Assembly: GCA_963706755.1 (NCBI GenBank)
Contig: CAVPNH010000010.1
Coordinates: forward strand, 124,001 to 188,000
Reading direction: 5' to 3'
Source: RPQJ01 sp963706755
GTDB taxonomy: Bacteria > Pseudomonadota > Gammaproteobacteria > Steroidobacterales > Steroidobacteraceae
Length of the DNA: 64,000 bases
Of this stretch, positions 9,244 to 18,097 are shown one piece after another. The stretch's first letter is position 1, and each line of letters begins with the position of its first letter. The position numbers and the translations under genes are program-made. The notes below the pieces were generated by a model. The model was not told the origin of the DNA and searched no databases. It saw only the letters and a program-made list of their open reading frames with translations.

Positions 9244-9651
9244 ATGCACGTTGCCAACGCCCACCAGCCCACCCGGGCGCAGATTCAAGCCGCACGCGAA
9301 CGAGACGACGGACAGCCGATCTGCATGGTCAACCTGCTCAAGTTCCGCGACAAGGCGGTGTACGCGGACGGCCGCGAGACGCAGCTCACGGGCCGTGAGG
9401 CCTTTGAAATCTACGGCCGTGCCATGACGCGCATGGTGCTGGAGGCGGGCGGCAAGTTCGTTTTCGCAGGCCGGGTTCGAGGCCTGTTCGTGGGCTCGGC
9501 CGACGAGCCCTGGGACCAGGTCGCCATCATGATGTACCCGTCTTTCGAGGCCATGGCGGCGATCACCTCGTCCCCCGCGTACGCCGAGATCCACGTGCAC
9601 CGCGACGCGGGGCTCGAAGGGCAGTTGCTGATCGAGACCGTCAGGTCCTGA
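9244..9651 (+). CDS. DUF1330 protein (dimeric alpha-beta barrel)
   Basis: 135 aa, ATG at 9244 preceded by GAGGAG. The motifs ICMVNLLKF near residue 27, YGRAMTRMVLEAGGKFVFAG and late FEAMAAITSSPAY are those of DUF1330 dimeric alpha-beta barrel proteins, a ferredoxin-like fold of unknown chemistry often found with lipid or xenobiotic catabolic genes. Cotranscribed with the acyl-CoA dehydrogenase upstream. Another protein with a related core lies just downstream on the other strand (9774-10418). Confidence 0.8.
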   Translation: MHVANAHQPTRAQIQAARERDDGQPICMVNLLKFRDKAVYADGRETQLTGREAFEIYGRAMTRMVLEAGGKFVFAGRVRGLFVGSADEPWDQVAIMMYPSFEAMAAITSSPAYAEIHVHRDAGLEGQLLIETVRS

Positions 9652-9773
9652 ACGAAGCAGCCGCTCAGCCGGAGCTCCGGGCCGCGGCCAGCGCGGCGTC
9701 GTCCTGCGGCGTGCCGTGCCAGCAGGCCAGCACGCGCTCGGCGAACCGGGTGTGCGCAGGATCTGCATGCAGT

Positions 9774-10418
9774 CTACGTACCCACCAGGGCGACCAGGCT
9801 GGCGAGATGAACCAGCGCCGCCGCCAGGGCCAGCACGAGTGCCACCCAGGCCCGGGGCCGCATGGCAAAACCCATCATGACCTGCGCCGGGAAGGAAAAG
9901 GTCATCGCCGTGCCCGCGGCCTTGAGCGGGTGCACGTCGCGCAGGCTCGGGTCGGTGGCCAGTTGCATCATGTCGCGCCGGCTGCGGTAGCGCATGGCGG
10001 CCACCAGGTGCCAGCCCGGGTCGGGCGGCGTGTTCCACGAGTCCACGTAGCCGCCCACCTTGCGCATGGCCAGCATCGGGTGGCCGCCGTGGCGCAGCAG
10101 CACCTTCACGAAGCGACGGCCGTATTCCTGCAGCAGCGCGAGCCCCCGGGTGGGCGCACCCGTGACCGGGTGTGGCACCTCACCGGGGTGCACGCGCACG
10201 AGGTTGCTCATGACGAACTCGCGGCCATCGTCGGCTTCGAGAAAGGCGCGCACGACTGCAGGGTCGGTGTACCCGCCGCTCGGTGCCCTGGCCGCCTCGG
10301 CCATGAAGGCATCGATCTCGGCCGGGCTCAGCGGCCCGCGCCAATTGTCGTACCAGAGCCGGAACAGGCCATACATGGCCAGCGCTACCAGCCAGACCCA
10401 CCATGCGCCGACCATCAT
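9774..10418 (-). CDS. Membrane-anchored DUF1330-like protein
   Basis: 214 aa. N-terminal transmembrane helix (VGAWWVWLVALAMYGLF), soluble core with EFVMSNLVRVHPGEVPHP, WHLVAAMRYRSRRDMMQLA and a C-terminal hydrophobic helix (ALVLALAAALVHLASLVAL). The core order (strand NL, long helix, strand with YRSRRD, final helix) resembles dimeric alpha-beta barrel proteins. ATG at 10418 overlaps the stop of the upstream gene. Beyond its stop another frame (9665-9775) reads HADPAHTRFAERVLACWHG, possibly a true C-terminal tail cut off by an indel. Confidence 0.65.
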   Translation of the reverse strand: MMVGAWWVWLVALAMYGLFRLWYDNWRGPLSPAEIDAFMAEAARAPSGGYTDPAVVRAFLEADDGREFVMSNLVRVHPGEVPHPVTGAPTRGLALLQEYGRRFVKVLLRHGGHPMLAMRKVGGYVDSWNTPPDPGWHLVAAMRYRSRRDMMQLATDPSLRDVHPLKAAGTAMTFSFPAQVMMGFAMRPRAWVALVLALAAALVHLASLVALVGT

Positions 10419-10911
10419 GCGGACTCCTGTTCGAAGTTGATCAACAGGCGGAACTCGACCTCACCCTTTGCGTTCCAGCCGGCCTGCGCCGCGAAGGCCA
10501 CGGGCACCCGCCGCATGCGGCCTCCTGGCCGGCGTGGATGATCGGCGGCGCGATTTCAAGAATCATGGTGCGGCGCCGTCGCTGGATGGCCAGGTTGAGA
10601 GCGGCATTATGGGCCAGCAGATCCTGGTTACGAGCGCTCAGTTCGGCGACGCCACGCTCGAGCTGCTCCGTGCGCAGCGCGCGGAAGTCGAGGCCGACCT
10701 GGTGCGCGGTGTGGCCCAGCACTTCGATTTCGTCCGGGCGGCAGGTCTCGCCGTTCGGCTTGCTGCCCGGCAGGACGAAGCCGTCGGGCTCGCCGTGGTG
10801 GACGCCGGGGAGTGCGAGCTCACCGGCGAGGCTGGAGTGGGAACGGGGGACCTGGAGATGGACTCGGTCTCGATCGTGCCTGCCGATCGAGAACGGCCTG
10901 ATGTGCGCCAC
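10415..10911 (-). CDS. Unknown protein (one frame break)
   Basis: GTG start at 10911 reads VAHIRPFSIGRHDRDRVHL; the middle is helical (RTEQLERGVAELSARNQDLL) and ends MILEIAPPIIHAGQEAA. There the frame shifts by one base near 10525 and continues VPVAFAAQAGWNAKGEVEF to FEQESA, whose TGA overlaps the ATG of the membrane-anchored gene (ATGA), supporting both the frame break and a two-gene operon. No family recognised. About 165 aa. Confidence 0.5.
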
Positions 10912-10970
10912 AAAGACTTGACGACATGGACGTCTGCGCCGGTACGATCCTCGATGGAACCGAATCGGTC

Positions 10971-11040
10971 GCGCAAGCAGCCGCGCAAGCAGCCGCGCAA
11001 GCAGCCGCGCAAGCAGCCGCGCAAGCAGCCGCGCAAGGCC
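10971..11040 (+). repeat. 12-bp tandem repeat, five full copies and a partial
   Basis: The unit GCGCAAGCAGCC repeats without change from 10971. All readings stay open because the unit is a multiple of three: RKQP or AQAA on the plus strand, LARL on the minus. A small plus-strand ORF (ATG 10926 to TGA near 11060, about 44 aa) would encode an AQAA tract, but no ribosome binding site supports it. It lies in the promoter region of the acyl-CoA dehydrogenase pair. Confidence 0.85.
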
Positions 11041-11150
11041 TGGTGCATCATTGCGGCTGAATCGAAAGAGTGTCCCGCGGATGAACGGGACGTTTCCCCG
11101 TGGGGCCTGGGCGTGGTGCCCCGACGTTGACGCAGGTAACAGAGGTCGAA

Positions 11151-12332
11151 ATGAGCGAACTCGAGGCATTCCGCGCGGAGACACGCGCGTGGCTCAAGGC
11201 AAACTGCCCGGAGGAAATGCGGCGTCCGATCGTGAAGGACGCCGACATGTGCTGGGGAGGCCGGAACCCGCGGTTCCAGTCCGAGGCACAGCGAGCGTGG
11301 TTCGAGCGCATGGCCGAGCGAGGCTGGACGGTGCCGGCGTGGCCCAGGGCCTATGGCGGCGGCGGCCTGGGCAAGGAAGAGGCGGCCGTGCTCAAGCAGG
11401 AAATGTCCGCGCTCGGCTGTCGGTTGCCGCTCTACAGTTTCGGCATCTGGATGCTGGGACCGGTCCTGCTCAAGTACGGTTCCGAGGAACAGCGGCTCGA
11501 GCACCTGCCGAAGATCGCCAGGGGTGAGATCCGCTGGTGCCAGGGCTATTCCGAGCCGAACGCGGGCTCCGACCTCGCATCGCTCGCGACGCGGGCCGAG
11601 CTCGTGGACGACCACTTCGTCGTCAACGGACAGAAGGTGTGGACGTCGTACGCCGACGAGTCGGACTGGATCTTCTGCCTGGTGCGCACCGACAGCGCCA
11701 GGAAGCAGGCCGGGATCAGCTTCCTGCTGTTCGACATGAGCACGCCCGGGGTGACGACGCGACCGACCCTGCTGATTTCGGGAAAATCGCCGTTCTGCGA
11801 GACATTCTTCGACAACGTGAAGGTGCCGGCCCGCAACCTCGTGGGTGAGTTGCATGGCGGATGGTCGATTGCCAAGTACCTGTTGACGCACGAACGCGAA
11901 ATGATCAGCGGTATCGGCAGCGCCGTGGCGGAAAAGTCCGTGGGGCAACTCGCCGTCGAGTCCGTTGGAGTCGATGCGCAGGGGCGCCTGCTGGACTCGA
12001 GCCTGCGCAGCCAGATCGCCAGCTTCGAGGTCGATGAAGCCGCGTTCGCCGCCTGGCTGCAGATGACCGGCGACCGGGCGCGCCGGGGCGAGGGCCACCC
12101 GGCCGTCGCCTCGGGGCTCAAGTATTACGGCGCGGAACTGAACAAGCGGCGCTGGGAGCTCATGGCGGCGAGCGGCGGCGCGGACACGCTGGAGTGGGAA
12201 GGGGCCCGCACCAATGACGGCGAGGTTGCACGAACCTGGCTGCGCAGCAAGGGCAATTCGATCGAAGGCGGCACCAGCGAAGTGCAGCTCAACGTGGTGG
12301 CCAAGCACATCCTCGGCCTCCCGGGCGCGTGA
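11151..12332 (+). CDS. Acyl-CoA dehydrogenase, larger subunit of a tandem pair
   Basis: 393 aa, ATG at 11151. Shows the FAD-binding block GYSEPNAGSDLASL, the NGQKVWTSYAD strand and the C-terminal GNSIEGGTSEVQLN segment with the catalytic Glu region, followed by the HILGLP end. This is the form seen in alpha2beta2 dehydrogenases for steroid side-chains and CoA-bound rings (ChsE/FadE26-34 type), where two unlike subunits share the FAD. The smaller partner follows after 12 bases. Cytosolic; electrons to ETF. Confidence 0.88.
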   Translation: MSELEAFRAETRAWLKANCPEEMRRPIVKDADMCWGGRNPRFQSEAQRAWFERMAERGWTVPAWPRAYGGGGLGKEEAAVLKQEMSALGCRLPLYSFGIWMLGPVLLKYGSEEQRLEHLPKIARGEIRWCQGYSEPNAGSDLASLATRAELVDDHFVVNGQKVWTSYADESDWIFCLVRTDSARKQAGISFLLFDMSTPGVTTRPTLLISGKSPFCETFFDNVKVPARNLVGELHGGWSIAKYLLTHEREMISGIGSAVAEKSVGQLAVESVGVDAQGRLLDSSLRSQIASFEVDEAAFAAWLQMTGDRARRGEGHPAVASGLKYYGAELNKRRWELMAASGGADTLEWEGARTNDGEVARTWLRSKGNSIEGGTSEVQLNVVAKHILGLPGA

Positions 12333-12344
12333 CGGAGACAACGC

Positions 12345-13469
12345 ATGACACTGGTTCTGAACGACGAGCAACGCATGCTGAGCGACAGCGTGCAGTCATT
12401 CCTCGGGGATTGCGCGCCGGTCGCCCACCTGCGGAAGCTGCGCGATGCGCGCGACGCGACCGGCTTCAGCCCTGCCCTGTGGCGGGACTTCGCCGGCCAG
12501 GGCTATAGCGGCGTGCTGGTGCCGGAGACCCATGGCGGCCTCGGGCTGGGTGTGGTGGAGGCGGGCTTGATCAGCGAGCGTCTGGGTCACACCCTGACAC
12601 CGACGCCGTTCCTGTCGACGGCGGTGCTCGCGGCCTGGGTGATTTCGCGGGCCGGTTCCGCGGCACAGCAGGATCGCCTGTTGCCCGCCATCGCGGCGGC
12701 CGAGACCGTGGTGGCGCTGGCTGTGGATGAATCGAGCAAGCACCGGCCCGCGGCGATCGCCACGCGGGCCGCACGCGACGGCACCGGCTTCGTGCTCGAC
12801 GGCAGCAAGCTCTTCGTCCTGGACGGACACGTGGCAGACACGCTGGTCGTGGCCGCACGCACGAGTCCGGACGCGTTGACACTGTTCCTGGTGGAGGCGG
12901 GCGCCGCCGGCGTCGAGATCGAGCGGACCATCATGGTCGACGCCCACAACGCCGCACGGGTGAACCTGCGCAGCGTGCGCGTCGCTGCCGAGGCCGTGCT
13001 CGGCGTCTCCGACGGCGGCGAAGCCCTGCTCGAGCAGCTGCTCGACGTCGGACGGGCGGTCGTTGCCGCGCAGCTGCTGGGCGTGGCCGACGAAGTCTTC
13101 GACCGGACCGTCGCGTACCTGAAGGAACGCAAGCAGTTCAATCGGCCGATCGGCGAGTTCCAGGCGCTGCAGCACCGGGCCGCACAGATGTACTGCGACC
13201 TCGAGTTGACGCGCGCGATCGTTCTCAAGGCGCTGCAGGCAGTGCAGAAGGATGCGACGCGGGCGCGGGTACTGGTTTCGCAGGCCAAGTCACGCGCGTG
13301 CACCACCGCGAACCGCGCGGTCCAGGAAGGCGTGCAACTGCACGGAGGCATCGGCATGACCGACGACCTGGACATCGGGCTGTTCATGAAGCGTGCGCGG
13401 GTTTTGCAGGAGCTCTACGGCGACGCCGGGTTCCACGCGGACCGGGTCGCCACGCTGGGCGGGTATTAG
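12345..13469 (+). CDS. Acyl-CoA dehydrogenase, smaller subunit of a tandem pair
   Basis: 374 aa, ATG at 12345 after a short GGAGA. The N-terminal domain (MTLVLNDEQRMLSDSVQSF) and PETHGGLGLG are family-typical; the middle domain lacks the usual T-E-P-x-x-G-S-D FAD block (ALAVDESSKHRP instead), while the C-terminal part keeps ERKQFNRPIGEFQALQH and QLHGGIGMTDDLDIG. Partial loss of the FAD site in one subunit is characteristic of the heterotetrameric steroid-type enzymes, so it should act only with the upstream subunit. Confidence 0.88.
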   Translation: MTLVLNDEQRMLSDSVQSFLGDCAPVAHLRKLRDARDATGFSPALWRDFAGQGYSGVLVPETHGGLGLGVVEAGLISERLGHTLTPTPFLSTAVLAAWVISRAGSAAQQDRLLPAIAAAETVVALAVDESSKHRPAAIATRAARDGTGFVLDGSKLFVLDGHVADTLVVAARTSPDALTLFLVEAGAAGVEIERTIMVDAHNAARVNLRSVRVAAEAVLGVSDGGEALLEQLLDVGRAVVAAQLLGVADEVFDRTVAYLKERKQFNRPIGEFQALQHRAAQMYCDLELTRAIVLKALQAVQKDATRARVLVSQAKSRACTTANRAVQEGVQLHGGIGMTDDLDIGLFMKRARVLQELYGDAGFHADRVATLGGY

Positions 13470-13539
13470 CCGGGCCCGTGCCTTGCCCTCGTCAGCTCCG
13501 CAGGTACACGGCTTGCGGAGCTCTTCATTTCCGAAAGCA

Positions 13540-13665
13540 CGGTTGGCGCTTTCGTATCTGAGCGCCGAAAGCAGACGTCTTACGGCGGAGACCGACCCAC
13601 AGCAGAAGTTCGTCGCGCTACAAAGCGGACGTCGAAGGAACAAGAACGACCTATTCTGTTGAAAA
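13540..13665. repeat. Degenerate intergenic repeat (GCGGACGT...GACCC type)
   Basis: The 250-base gap after the dehydrogenase pair contains degenerate blocks GAAAGCAGACGTCT, GACCGACCCAC and AAGCGGACGTCGAAGG. Similar blocks recur at 27515-27570, 28140-28300, 29995-30180, 32336-32366 and 35215-35300. They encode nothing and are only roughly alike, as for an old non-coding dispersed repeat. Confidence 0.5.
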
Positions 13666-13720
13666 ACTGCCCTTGCGAATCTGCGCGAATGCTCACTAGC
13701 CCCAGGCGCACGACAAGGGA

Positions 13721-14980
13721 TTACTTGCTCACCTTCTGCACTACCGGCACAGGAAACTTGCCGGCCTGGACGTCCTCATCACCCCCATACATGCGCAGCA
13801 AGAGGTAGAAGTTTTCGTTGGGGACCGGCAGGAAGTTGGTGTCTTCCGCCTTGCCCTTGGTGTCATGGCTCAGGCGGAGCGTGACGGTGCCATCGGCATT
13901 CGGCTTCACATGACGGTCGCCCCGGCTGTGACGGTTGAGGTCATTGGCGATCATCAGCCTGGTTTTCGAGCCATAAGCCGTCACCGACCAGAATTGGGAG
14001 ACCTTGGGCGGGATAAAGGTGATCGTGTAATCATTCGCACCGTCGAGGGCATCGCCGTTCTGGTCCCTGATCATTTGTATGTAGGAGGCTTCAACAGGTG
14101 GAGCGCCCCACTGGCCGATATAAGTAGCAACCTGGAACGGAATGCGGTCAGCGTTTCCAAGTTGTTCGCGGGTGCCCAGCGCGTCACTGGCGTTGGTAAG
14201 TGTCGGGAGGATTTCCTTGAGCTTTGCGATCACATGCTGTTCGCTGATTTCCGCGGCGGCCAACTGCTCGGGGGTGAAGTCCACTTTCCCCGCGCCGATT
14301 CCGGACGCCTCCAGCCCCTCGAGCCAATGGGCGTCTGCGGTGGCCATGGTGCTGTCCGCCAGCACGAAGTTCACGCGCTCCAGCCAGGAATTTCCCGAAG
14401 GGGGGACAAACTTGCGGACCTTGGGCTTTGGCCCGTTTTGTCCGAGGAACTCGCTCAGGGTGCGGATGTTCCAGTCGTCCACATAGGTCAGTGCCTTCTT
14501 CTCGTCCTCGACGCCGGTCGCCATCACCCGCCCCATCAACTTGATGAAGTTGCTTTCGACACGGACGACTTCGGTGATGCCGTCCGGAACTTCGCCTTGC
14601 CAGTTCTGGTTCGCAAACATGAAGCGACCACCCTTGGGGCCGCGTGTCCGTTTGCCCAACATGGTCGTGGTGTAGTGCCCCATGTCCATGGTGTGGAGTA
14701 CCCAGTAGCGGCCGTCATCATGGTCGGGCACGGACACGATCACCGGCTCGGCGGCGACATCCAGCCAGCCCATGAGGTGCAGGGTGTCGTTGTTGATGCT
14801 CACGTGCGCTGTGTATTTGTCGTCGGCGAGGTGGCGGATGATTTGAAAGCGATTGGCCGGACAATCCGGTTCCACCAGCGTTTTGTAGAGATGCTTATAA
14901 GCCTCGTCGATGCCGTAGGCATACAGGTAGGCGCGGTCGGAGATGGCTTGGAGTTCAGGTGAGACTTTGCGAGCCTGCAT
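13721..14980 (-). CDS. DUF1254/DUF1214 protein, cytoplasmic form
   Basis: 419 aa, ATG at 14980. No signal peptide. The N-terminal DUF1254 part contains AYLYAYGIDEAYKHL and NNDTLHLMGWLDVAAEP; the C-terminal DUF1214 part contains FIPPKVSQFWSVTAYGSK and LPVPNENFYLLLRMYGG. These two-domain proteins have a jelly-roll-like C-terminal domain and unknown activity. It is one of four in this window (also 18211, 28413, 30283). Stands alone between intergenic gaps. Confidence 0.85.
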   Translation of the reverse strand: MQARKVSPELQAISDRAYLYAYGIDEAYKHLYKTLVEPDCPANRFQIIRHLADDKYTAHVSINNDTLHLMGWLDVAAEPVIVSVPDHDDGRYWVLHTMDMGHYTTTMLGKRTRGPKGGRFMFANQNWQGEVPDGITEVVRVESNFIKLMGRVMATGVEDEKKALTYVDDWNIRTLSEFLGQNGPKPKVRKFVPPSGNSWLERVNFVLADSTMATADAHWLEGLEASGIGAGKVDFTPEQLAAAEISEQHVIAKLKEILPTLTNASDALGTREQLGNADRIPFQVATYIGQWGAPPVEASYIQMIRDQNGDALDGANDYTITFIPPKVSQFWSVTAYGSKTRLMIANDLNRHSRGDRHVKPNADGTVTLRLSHDTKGKAEDTNFLPVPNENFYLLLRMYGGDEDVQAGKFPVPVVQKVSK

Positions 14981-15049
14981 GTCCGGTTGTCCTTGACGGT
15001 TGGTCGATGGTTGAGCCCGGCGACGGCGCAGACATCACGATTTGCGCGG

Positions 15050-16921
15050 CTATTGCTCGAAGTCGCCGGCTGCCTTCATTCCCTTCAGCACGGACTCCAC
15101 CGCACCCGGGGGCATCAGGTGGCTGCGATCGAGCACGCGGTCGAGCTGGCTCAGCGGATCCGCGTCTGACGGCGAGCGCGTGCCGAGCACGAAGGCGGCG
15201 AGTTCCTGTCGCGTGAGTGAAAGGTGCGTCGGTGCCGCGGCGTCCGCGTCGGTGATCACGAGCACGCCGTTGCGCAGGTCAATGCGCCGGATGCGCGAGT
15301 CGCCTTCGACGGCAAGCGTAAACGTCTGGCGCAGCCCCTCGGCCTTGCGCGGATCGACGAGGTAGCGCACGAACTGCAGGTTCTCGTCGACGGATGCCGC
15401 GACGAGCGCCTGCGCGGTGGGCGTGCCGAGGAAGTGACGGATCGCGTCGACCGTCAGCGGCTGACCCTTGAACTGCATTCCGCCTTCGATCTGCAGCGCC
15501 TCCGTCAGGTACCAGCCGCGCGCGTTGGCCGACGAGGTGCGCTGCCCGAGCTGGCGCGCCGCCGCGGCCCGGAGCTTGCGCGCCTCGGCGTCCGCGGGAT
15601 CGAGCTGCAGCAACAGCGACGTGAGCTTGAGGCTCCAGCGCCAGTTCGCGAGCCCACCTTTCTTCGCGGCTTCGGCGGCGGCCTTGCGGACGGCGCTGCT
15701 GCCTCCCATCATCTCGACGGTCCGGCTTGCTTCCTCGCTCTCGGACAGGGGGTTGATGTCGTACACGTCGCCGCCGAACCAGCCGATCACGCCGTTGTAA
15801 ACCTGCCGCACGTGGCTCTCGACCTGCCCGTAGTTCTCCCAGTCCCCACGCAGATTGCGCGGCATATACACCTGTTCGGCCGCCTGTCGTGCGTCCAGAC
15901 CGTGCGCGATCTGGCGCAGCGTCTGGTCGTGGATCAGTCGCACCTGGTCGAGGGCACGCTGGACCGCGTCGCGCACCGCGTCTTCGCCCTTGAGGGTGGG
16001 GCCGTGGATGTCGAGCAGGATTTCCGCGTTCTTTGACTCGATCCAGCGGCCGTCCTCGATCAGAACCGCCGGATTGCGATACGAACTGCCGCGCAGCGAA
16101 TACACGTTGAAGATGCCGCCCGGCATCATGAAGTTGGTCGCGAGCATGCGCTTGCGCGGGAAATAGAAGCCGACGCTGTCGGTCGTGTCCGAGCGGTTGG
16201 GAGCAACCTGCACCGGCTCGCCCGCGACGACGACGTCGATGACGCGGCCGTTCTCGAAGAGCCGCGTGGGCGGTTGGTAGCTGGACTCGGCCAGCAGTTT
16301 CTCGGGCGTGAAGCCGAGCGTGTTCGGAAAGGCGTCGGGACCGCTTTGCGGATGGAAGACGCCGAACTGGGCGGCCACTCTCGCCTGGGTGGTTCCGCTC
16401 AGGACACTGATGCCGGTCGAAGCCCTGCGGTTGCGGTCCAGGTACTCGTGTCCCCAGACTTCCGCGCCCTCGTCGAGCCACGCACCGGTGCCGTCGCCGT
16501 AGTGCCAGTGGGTCAGGAGGATCGCGGCCACCTTGACCTTTCGGCCGAGCGTTTCCTCGAGCTTGGCGCGCATCTCGGTTGCTGCCCGCGTGGAGTCTCC
16601 GGTGTCAACGATGATCCAGCCACCCGGAGCTTCGATCGCGAAGGTGCTCGCAATGCCCCAGCCGCGCAGCGCATACACGCCGTCGGTGACCCGCTCGACG
16701 CGCTTCGTGTTGCCGATGCCCCACTTTTCATTGGCGAGCAGCGCGGCACGCGTCGTCACGGCGCCGTTCGGCCCGACGGCGGTTTCGCTGCGCAGGGACG
16801 GACTGCTCCAGGACGGCGGCGACGCGGCGGCGGCGGGCTCCGTCGTCTCCGCGCGGGCGCCGAGGAACGGGACCAATGCCATTGATGCATAGGTCAGGAT
16901 CGCAACAACACGGTTTCTCAT
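15050..16921 (-). CDS. Secreted alkyl-sulfatase-like metallo-beta-lactamase protein
   Basis: 623 aa. The start at 16921 is chosen because MRNRVVAILTYASMALVPFL makes a signal peptide cut after ARA; the longer frame is antisense noise. The N-terminal lyase fold (APGGWIIVDTGDS, LLTHWHYGDGTGAW) is followed by an alkyl-sulfatase dimerisation domain (YMPRNLRGDWENYGQV) and an SCP2-like C-terminal domain, the SdsA1/BDS1 layout. The metal motif reads HWHYGDG instead of HxHxDH, so metal binding is altered. Divergent to the Crp/Fnr gene, which may control it. Confidence 0.8.
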   Translation of the reverse strand: MRNRVVAILTYASMALVPFLGARAETTEPAAAASPPSWSSPSLRSETAVGPNGAVTTRAALLANEKWGIGNTKRVERVTDGVYALRGWGIASTFAIEAPGGWIIVDTGDSTRAATEMRAKLEETLGRKVKVAAILLTHWHYGDGTGAWLDEGAEVWGHEYLDRNRRASTGISVLSGTTQARVAAQFGVFHPQSGPDAFPNTLGFTPEKLLAESSYQPPTRLFENGRVIDVVVAGEPVQVAPNRSDTTDSVGFYFPRKRMLATNFMMPGGIFNVYSLRGSSYRNPAVLIEDGRWIESKNAEILLDIHGPTLKGEDAVRDAVQRALDQVRLIHDQTLRQIAHGLDARQAAEQVYMPRNLRGDWENYGQVESHVRQVYNGVIGWFGGDVYDINPLSESEEASRTVEMMGGSSAVRKAAAEAAKKGGLANWRWSLKLTSLLLQLDPADAEARKLRAAAARQLGQRTSSANARGWYLTEALQIEGGMQFKGQPLTVDAIRHFLGTPTAQALVAASVDENLQFVRYLVDPRKAEGLRQTFTLAVEGDSRIRRIDLRNGVLVITDADAAAPTHLSLTRQELAAFVLGTRSPSDADPLSQLDRVLDRSHLMPPGAVESVLKGMKAAGDFEQ

Positions 16922-17062
16922 GGCTGGTCCCTCGAGGCTAGGCTCTTGGGACGCGGCACCGCGCCCCTCATTGGCGCAGATCAATAGCACGGCGCAGCGA
17001 CGCGCTTTGCCCAAAATGGCACAATTACAGCGGCACCCGGTGACTTCCGGCGATGAGTCAGC

Positions 17063-17770
17063 ATGGCCAAGACCCGTAGCCCGAGCGTTCCAACCGGCTT
17101 CCCGATCCGCGGGTGGTTCGCGGACAGCCGTCCGGAGTTCCGCCGCGATTTGCTTGCGCTGGCCCGCCCGAAATCCTATGCAGCCGGCAGCGTGATCTAC
17201 CATGCGGGCGAAGTCGGGCAGGACGTCTTCGGTATCAGCTCCGGTGTGGTCACCTTGCAGAGCAGGTTGACCCATCCGGATGCGATGCTACTGCATATGC
17301 TGCGGCCCGGAGAATGGTTCGGCACCGTGCCGGTGCTTCTCGAGCGGAGTCGTCGCATCACGGCCGTCGCGAGAACCGACGTGGAACTCCTGCGCGTGCC
17401 GGGCGATGAGCTGCGGGCATTGCTTCGATGTCGCCCGGAGTGGGTTGCCGAGATCGGGCGCGACGCGGTTCATTACATGGACCTGGGGATGCAGATCGCC
17501 GCCGACCTGTTGATCCGAGATGCCTCGGCCCGCTGCGCGGCCACCCTGCTGCGCCTGGCCGGCCGGCGTTGGGTCTCGGGTCCAGATGCGGACCTGCCCT
17601 CCGAAATCCCGGCTTCGCAAACAGAGCTCGCGATGCTCTGCAACGTCTCCAGGAATACGTTCAGCCGCGTCGTGAAAGAGTTCTCGAGCCGTCGACTCGT
17701 GAGCCTCAACTACCGATCACTGACCGTGAACGACCCTGCGCGACTGCGTGTCGTCGCGGATGCCGGCTGA
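17063..17770 (+). CDS. Crp/Fnr-family transcription regulator
   Basis: 235 aa, ATG at 17063. Residues 30-130 form a cyclic-nucleotide-binding beta roll (SVIYHAGEVGQDVFGISSG, MLRPGEWFGTVPVL) and residues 150-225 a Crp-type HTH (ASQTELAMLCNVSRNTFSRV). The Fnr cysteines are absent, and the phosphate-binding cassette lacks the classic R-S/T pair, so cAMP binding is doubtful. Transcribed away from the alkyl-sulfatase-like gene with a 141-base shared upstream region; probably its local regulator. Confidence 0.85.
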   Translation: MAKTRSPSVPTGFPIRGWFADSRPEFRRDLLALARPKSYAAGSVIYHAGEVGQDVFGISSGVVTLQSRLTHPDAMLLHMLRPGEWFGTVPVLLERSRRITAVARTDVELLRVPGDELRALLRCRPEWVAEIGRDAVHYMDLGMQIAADLLIRDASARCAATLLRLAGRRWVSGPDADLPSEIPASQTELAMLCNVSRNTFSRVVKEFSSRRLVSLNYRSLTVNDPARLRVVADAG

Positions 17771-17865
17771 GAACGAGCCGCCGCTCGTGCACGGGTTCCT
17801 GGGTCACACGCAAACGCGTCCGTGCTCGCAAGGTCTTGATACTTGAGGTCGTGGAGCTCCCGTCA

Positions 17866-17891
17866 TTTGGGTTCGATTCCCATCACTCGCT
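17866..17891 (+). other. tRNA-like T arm and acceptor remnant
   Basis: TGGG-TTCGATT-CCCA forms a T stem-loop followed by TCACTCGCT, like a tRNA 3' end. The complementary 5' acceptor AGCGAGTG is absent upstream and there is no CCA. Opposite in orientation to the similar remnant at 1197-1223. Confidence 0.35.
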
Positions 17892-17967
17892 GCTGATCTT
17901 CCGCTGAAAACCGGCTCGCCACTATGTGGCTGTGCACCCGGACGCTTACCGCCAATCATGGGCCGAT

Positions 17968-18097
17968 GAATATGCCGTTTCGGAAAGACGTGATTGCGGG
18001 CGGCGACCGCCGCTGGGGCCACGGATGAGCGAGCCGAGATCATCGAGCAACGACCGCAATTGGCATGCGCCTCGTACGACTGCTCGTGGCCGATCTT
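17968..18097. repeat. Dispersed 130-bp intergenic repeat, copy 1
   Basis: Begins GAATATGCCGTTTCGGAAAG and matches 32535-32664 at most positions over the same length, with scattered substitutions and no large gaps. Neither copy keeps an open frame that the other shares, so it is probably non-coding. Confidence 0.75.

Noticed and set aside
10971..11040. CRISPR array
   Set aside because: The repeats are 12 bases long and contiguous, with no spacers and no cas genes.
12396..13387. Minus-strand frames opposite the second acyl-CoA dehydrogenase of the pair
   Set aside because: No domains or start signals; the plus strand has a complete dehydrogenase.
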